A DNA stretch of 6,241 nucleotides from Pontiellaceae bacterium (lineage in GTDB: Bacteria; Verrucomicrobiota; Kiritimatiellia; Kiritimatiellales; Tichowtungiaceae), in assembly GCA_025457785.1 (NCBI GenBank), contig JALOTS010000186.1:1-6241 (forward strand), written 5' to 3'. The notes below the pieces were generated by a model. The model was not told where the DNA came from, searched no databases, and saw only the letters and a program-made list of their open reading frames with translations. The translations under genes and the position numbers were made by a program. Of the stretch, positions 5,218 to 6,241 are shown piece after piece (the first letter of the stretch is position 1; each line of letters opens with the position of its first letter).

Positions 5218-5475
5218 TTATCTGTACACGTCCCGGCGATTACCCACTTTAACCACGCACACAACAAGTTGGTTGTCCTCAATGGTGTAAAGGATACGAT
5301 AGTTTCCCTGACGGATGCGGAAGCGTTCCTGCCCGGAGAGCTTCTTTGATTGTGGAGGCCGGGGATCGTCTGCAAGTTGTTCGATGGCGGAAAGGATACG
5401 CTGAACATCCTTTTTCGGAAGGCTTTTCAAATCCTTGGCAACTGATTTTTTAACAACGATCTTATAGGATGCCAT
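5218..5475 (-). CDS. RelE/ParE-family toxin of a type II toxin-antitoxin pair
   Basis: An 85-residue protein of the usual size and layout: MASYKIVVKKSVAKDLKSLP (first strand and helix), KKDVQRILSAIEQLADDPRP (second helix, then the 'NPRP'-like turn), KKLSGQERFRIRQGNYRILY (core strands) and VVKVGNRRDVYR at the end. Basic and aromatic residues typical of the RelE active surface are present: R53, R55, R60, R80, R81 and Y84. Most relatives cut mRNA at the ribosome; ParE relatives of the same fold poison gyrase, and sequence alone does not separate the two here. The ATG at 5473-5475 overlaps the antitoxin gene by 14 bp and has no clear RBS of its own, so translation is probably coupled to the antitoxin. 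Confidence 0.9.
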   Translation of the reverse strand: MASYKIVVKKSVAKDLKSLPKKDVQRILSAIEQLADDPRPPQSKKLSGQERFRIRQGNYRILYTIEDNQLVVCVVKVGNRRDVYR

Positions 5476-5695
5476 CGCGTTTCAGCCCTTTCACAAAGTC
5501 CTCAAACCCGGTAACGGGTTCATTTTCGCGTGCATCGAAAATCGCGAGATCGCCCAGGTCTTCCGCGAGTTCATCGCGCACAGCCGCGTTGATCAACTCT
5601 GAAACCGATTGTGAAGTTTCGATGGACTGTAAACGAAGCGCTTTGTGCAGGGCAGGGTCGAGATAAACGGTTGCCCGTTTGGTCATAGTGCTCAT
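5462..5695 (-). CDS. Ribbon-helix-helix antitoxin partner
   Basis: A 77-residue protein. KRATVYLDPALHKALRLQSI (6-25) is the DNA-binding strand and first helix, and SVSELINAAVRDELAEDL (30-47) the second helix, of a ribbon-helix-helix (CopG/RelB-like) dimer. The acidic tail GDLAIFDARENEPVTGFEDFVKGLKRDGIL (48-77) is the likely toxin-binding part. GGAG lies 6 nt before the ATG at 5693-5695; a second ATG (residue 4) is possible but worse spaced. It is first in a two-gene operon and should neutralise the toxin encoded downstream and repress the operon by binding the repeats in the promoter. Confidence 0.88.
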   Translation of the reverse strand: MSTMTKRATVYLDPALHKALRLQSIETSQSVSELINAAVRDELAEDLGDLAIFDARENEPVTGFEDFVKGLKRDGIL

Positions 5696-5717
5696 AGGTC
5701 TCTCCAGCTTTTTCGTG

Positions 5718-5746
5718 AATATATCGCTATAACGCTATAACGTCAA
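5718..5746 (-). promoter_or_regulatory. Toxin-antitoxin promoter with tandem 8-bp operator
   Basis: Read leftward: -35 TTGACG (5746-5741), 17-bp spacer, -10 TATATT (5723-5718), followed by the antitoxin RBS. The spacer consists of two exact tandem copies of an 8-mer (plus strand CGCTATAA at 5725-5732 and 5733-5740) plus one base. Ribbon-helix-helix proteins commonly bind such spaced repeats, so antitoxin binding here would block RNA polymerase: autoregulation. Confidence 0.75.
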
Positions 5747-5794
5747 GGTGTTATATTTTTTATGTTTTTCTTCGGTCTGAAGAGAGTCAAAGGT

Positions 5795-5820
5795 CCCGCC
5801 GTCGCAAAAGCTATGGCGGG
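5795..5820. repeat. Imperfect hairpin CCCGCC/GGCGGG
   Basis: CCCGCC (5795-5800) and GGCGGG (5815-5820) close a stem that continues with G.T, T-A, one mismatch and GC/GC to an AAAA loop (5806-5809). The right arm leads into GGGCAGGCAGG (5818-5828), a string also present at 1298-1308 in the other intergenic region. Confidence 0.45.
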
Positions 5821-5824
5821 CAGG

Positions 5825-5866
5825 CAGGAGTCAGGAGGCAGGGGGCAGAGATCAGGGGGCAGAAGG
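5825..5866. repeat. Heptamer tandem array (CAGNNNN, six units)
   Basis: CAG begins at 5825, 5832, 5839, 5846, 5853 and 5860, an exact 7-bp period, with purine-rich filler (GAGT, GAGG, GGGG, AGAT, GGGG, AAGG). It resembles the heptanucleotide short tandemly repeated repetitive sequences described in cyanobacteria. Its function is unknown. Confidence 0.7.
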
Positions 5867-5917
5867 AAACAATCGGAAATTGTCAATCCCCAATCGGAAA
5901 TGCCAACGGTCCGGGAG

Positions 5918-5950
5918 GGCGGCGCTCCGTCGCCGCCGGTTCCGATTTTT
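5918..5950 (+). terminator. GC-rich hairpin followed by a T-run
   Basis: GGCGGCG (5918-5924) and CGCCGCC (5931-5937) enclose CTCCGT; TTTTT follows at 5946-5950, after 8 nt. It has terminator form for rightward transcription, but no rightward gene lies upstream and the T-run is set back from the stem, so it may be only part of the palindrome cluster. Confidence 0.3.
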
Positions 5951-5953
5951 CTT

Positions 5954-6019
5954 ATTCGCTGCGTTCCTGATTCGCTGTGAAAAATCCGGATGGCACAACG
6001 AATGAAGTACGCAACGAAT
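5954..6019. repeat. Imperfect 66-bp palindrome with 26-bp arms
   Basis: Arms 5954-5979 and 5994-6019 pair with five non-Watson-Crick positions. Three are C.A on the plus strand and therefore G.T on the minus strand, so the minus strand folds better. The loop contains the palindrome TCCGGA. Each arm carries two ATTCGYTG words. CCGAT/ATCGG (5942-5946/6023-6027) extends the symmetry outward. Confidence 0.55.
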
Positions 6020-6058
6020 TGGATCGGCAGTCGGAAATGCCATGGATCAGAGGTTGGA

Positions 6059-6177
6059 ATAAACGGTGCCCCGAACTTCGGGGCGGCCCTGTTGACACAG
6101 GGCTTGATCGGGAATAGAGAGTTCAAGTGAAAACGGGCTTTCATTTGAATTCTCTGTTTCCGGTCGGATCCGTTTAT
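6059..6177 (+). other. Four-way-junction folded element, candidate structured RNA or ssDNA
   Basis: An 8-bp perfect closing stem (ATAAACGG 6059-6066 / CCGTTTAT 6170-6177) encloses three helices with almost no linker. P2 is 6068-6074/6078-6084, loop ACT. P3 is 6086-6092/6097-6103, loop TGAC. P4 is 6104-6132/6139-6167, loop ACGGGC, with 29 consecutive pairs: 22 Watson-Crick and 7 G.T, no mismatch. About 102 of 119 bases are paired. The seven G.T pairs would be C.A mismatches on the opposite strand, so the plus strand is the folding one. A closing stem, two short hairpins and one long hairpin recall retron msr-msd RNAs, but no reverse transcriptase is visible and the window ends 64 bp later. A recombination site folding as single strand, or a MITE-like repeat, are alternatives. 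Confidence 0.5.
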
Positions 6178-6241
6178 GGAAGGAGGTTCTCTGTCTTGCT
6201 CCGAAGTTTGCCACTCCACGTTGTTTCGTTGCTTTCCGTTC

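Larger units (their letters stand above)
5894..6042. repeat. 12-bp direct repeats flanking a palindromic block
   Basis: TCGGAAATGCCA occurs at 5894-5905 and 6031-6042. Between them lie the GC-rich hairpin and the 66-bp palindrome. A partial third copy (AATCGGAAAT) is at 5871-5880. Direct repeats around a hairpin block can mark an inserted element, but the third copy suggests a repeat word. Confidence 0.4.
5747..6241. other. Non-coding region rich in repeats and folded elements
   Basis: Apart from the elements listed separately, I see no convincing gene. The long leftward frame 5743-6219 translates the heptamer array and hairpins and has no recognisable domain. GGAAGGAGG (6178-6186) is a strong Shine-Dalgarno-like run directly after the four-way-junction element; a rightward frame from TTG at 6196 stays open to the edge, but 15 codons are too few to judge. 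Confidence 0.5.

Noticed and set aside
5743..6219. Leftward 158-codon frame
   Set aside because: It runs through the heptamer array and several palindromes, gives proline-rich low-complexity translation without a domain, and overlaps the toxin-antitoxin promoter.
6059..6241. Calling a retron outright
   Set aside because: The fold has a similar arrangement, but no reverse transcriptase is present, the element is shorter than known retron RNAs, and I cannot identify a branching guanosine.

Overview
The window looks like an accessory region of a polysaccharide-degrading bacterium, most likely of the PVC group (Kiritimatiellota/Verrucomicrobiota or a relative). That placement is an inference. 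It rests on a secreted beta-helix protein whose N-terminus has the 'YVN...PFTSW' style common in those phyla, a divergent secreted GH92 mannosidase, and long intergenic stretches of degenerate short-word repeats. No rRNA, tRNA or housekeeping gene is present to settle it.

Layout. (1) Minus strand, 1-561: 5' part of a secreted right-handed beta-helix protein running off the left edge. (2) 562-1422: 861 bp without an intact gene, holding a relict of a PIN-domain toxin gene, three triple ~10-bp 'GCG' arrays, a 7/8-bp 'GTC' array and a large 26-bp-arm inverted repeat. (3) Plus strand, 1423-3636: complete GH92 exo-alpha-mannosidase with signal peptide and conserved catalytic residues. (4) 3637-5217: two small membrane-protein genes on the minus strand, separated by strongly folded DNA. 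One of them (3854-4336) has the boundaries of an integron gene cassette: a GTTGGGC core site just before its RBS and a matching GCCCAAC at the start of an attC-like site at its end. (5) 5218-5746: type II toxin-antitoxin operon (RHH antitoxin, RelE/ParE toxin; minus strand) with a clear sigma70-type promoter and a tandem 8-bp operator. (6) 5747-6241: no gene, but heptamer repeats, several palindromes, and a 119-nt element (6059-6177) that folds on the plus strand into a closed four-way junction with a 29-bp arm.

How the parts relate. The beta-helix protein and the mannosidase are divergently oriented secreted proteins and could both serve glycan breakdown outside the cytoplasm. The minus-strand block from 3843 to 5746 (unknown membrane proteins, toxin-antitoxin pair, attC-like sites, no integrase in view) resembles a fragment of a chromosomal integron cassette array or an integrase-less attC cluster. 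In such arrays, toxin-antitoxin cassettes are known stabilisers. The best candidates for something undescribed are the two near-fully paired elements at 4351-4494 (three-way junction) and 6059-6177 (four-way junction). In both, G.T pairs make the plus strand, but not the minus strand, fold without mismatches in the long arm.
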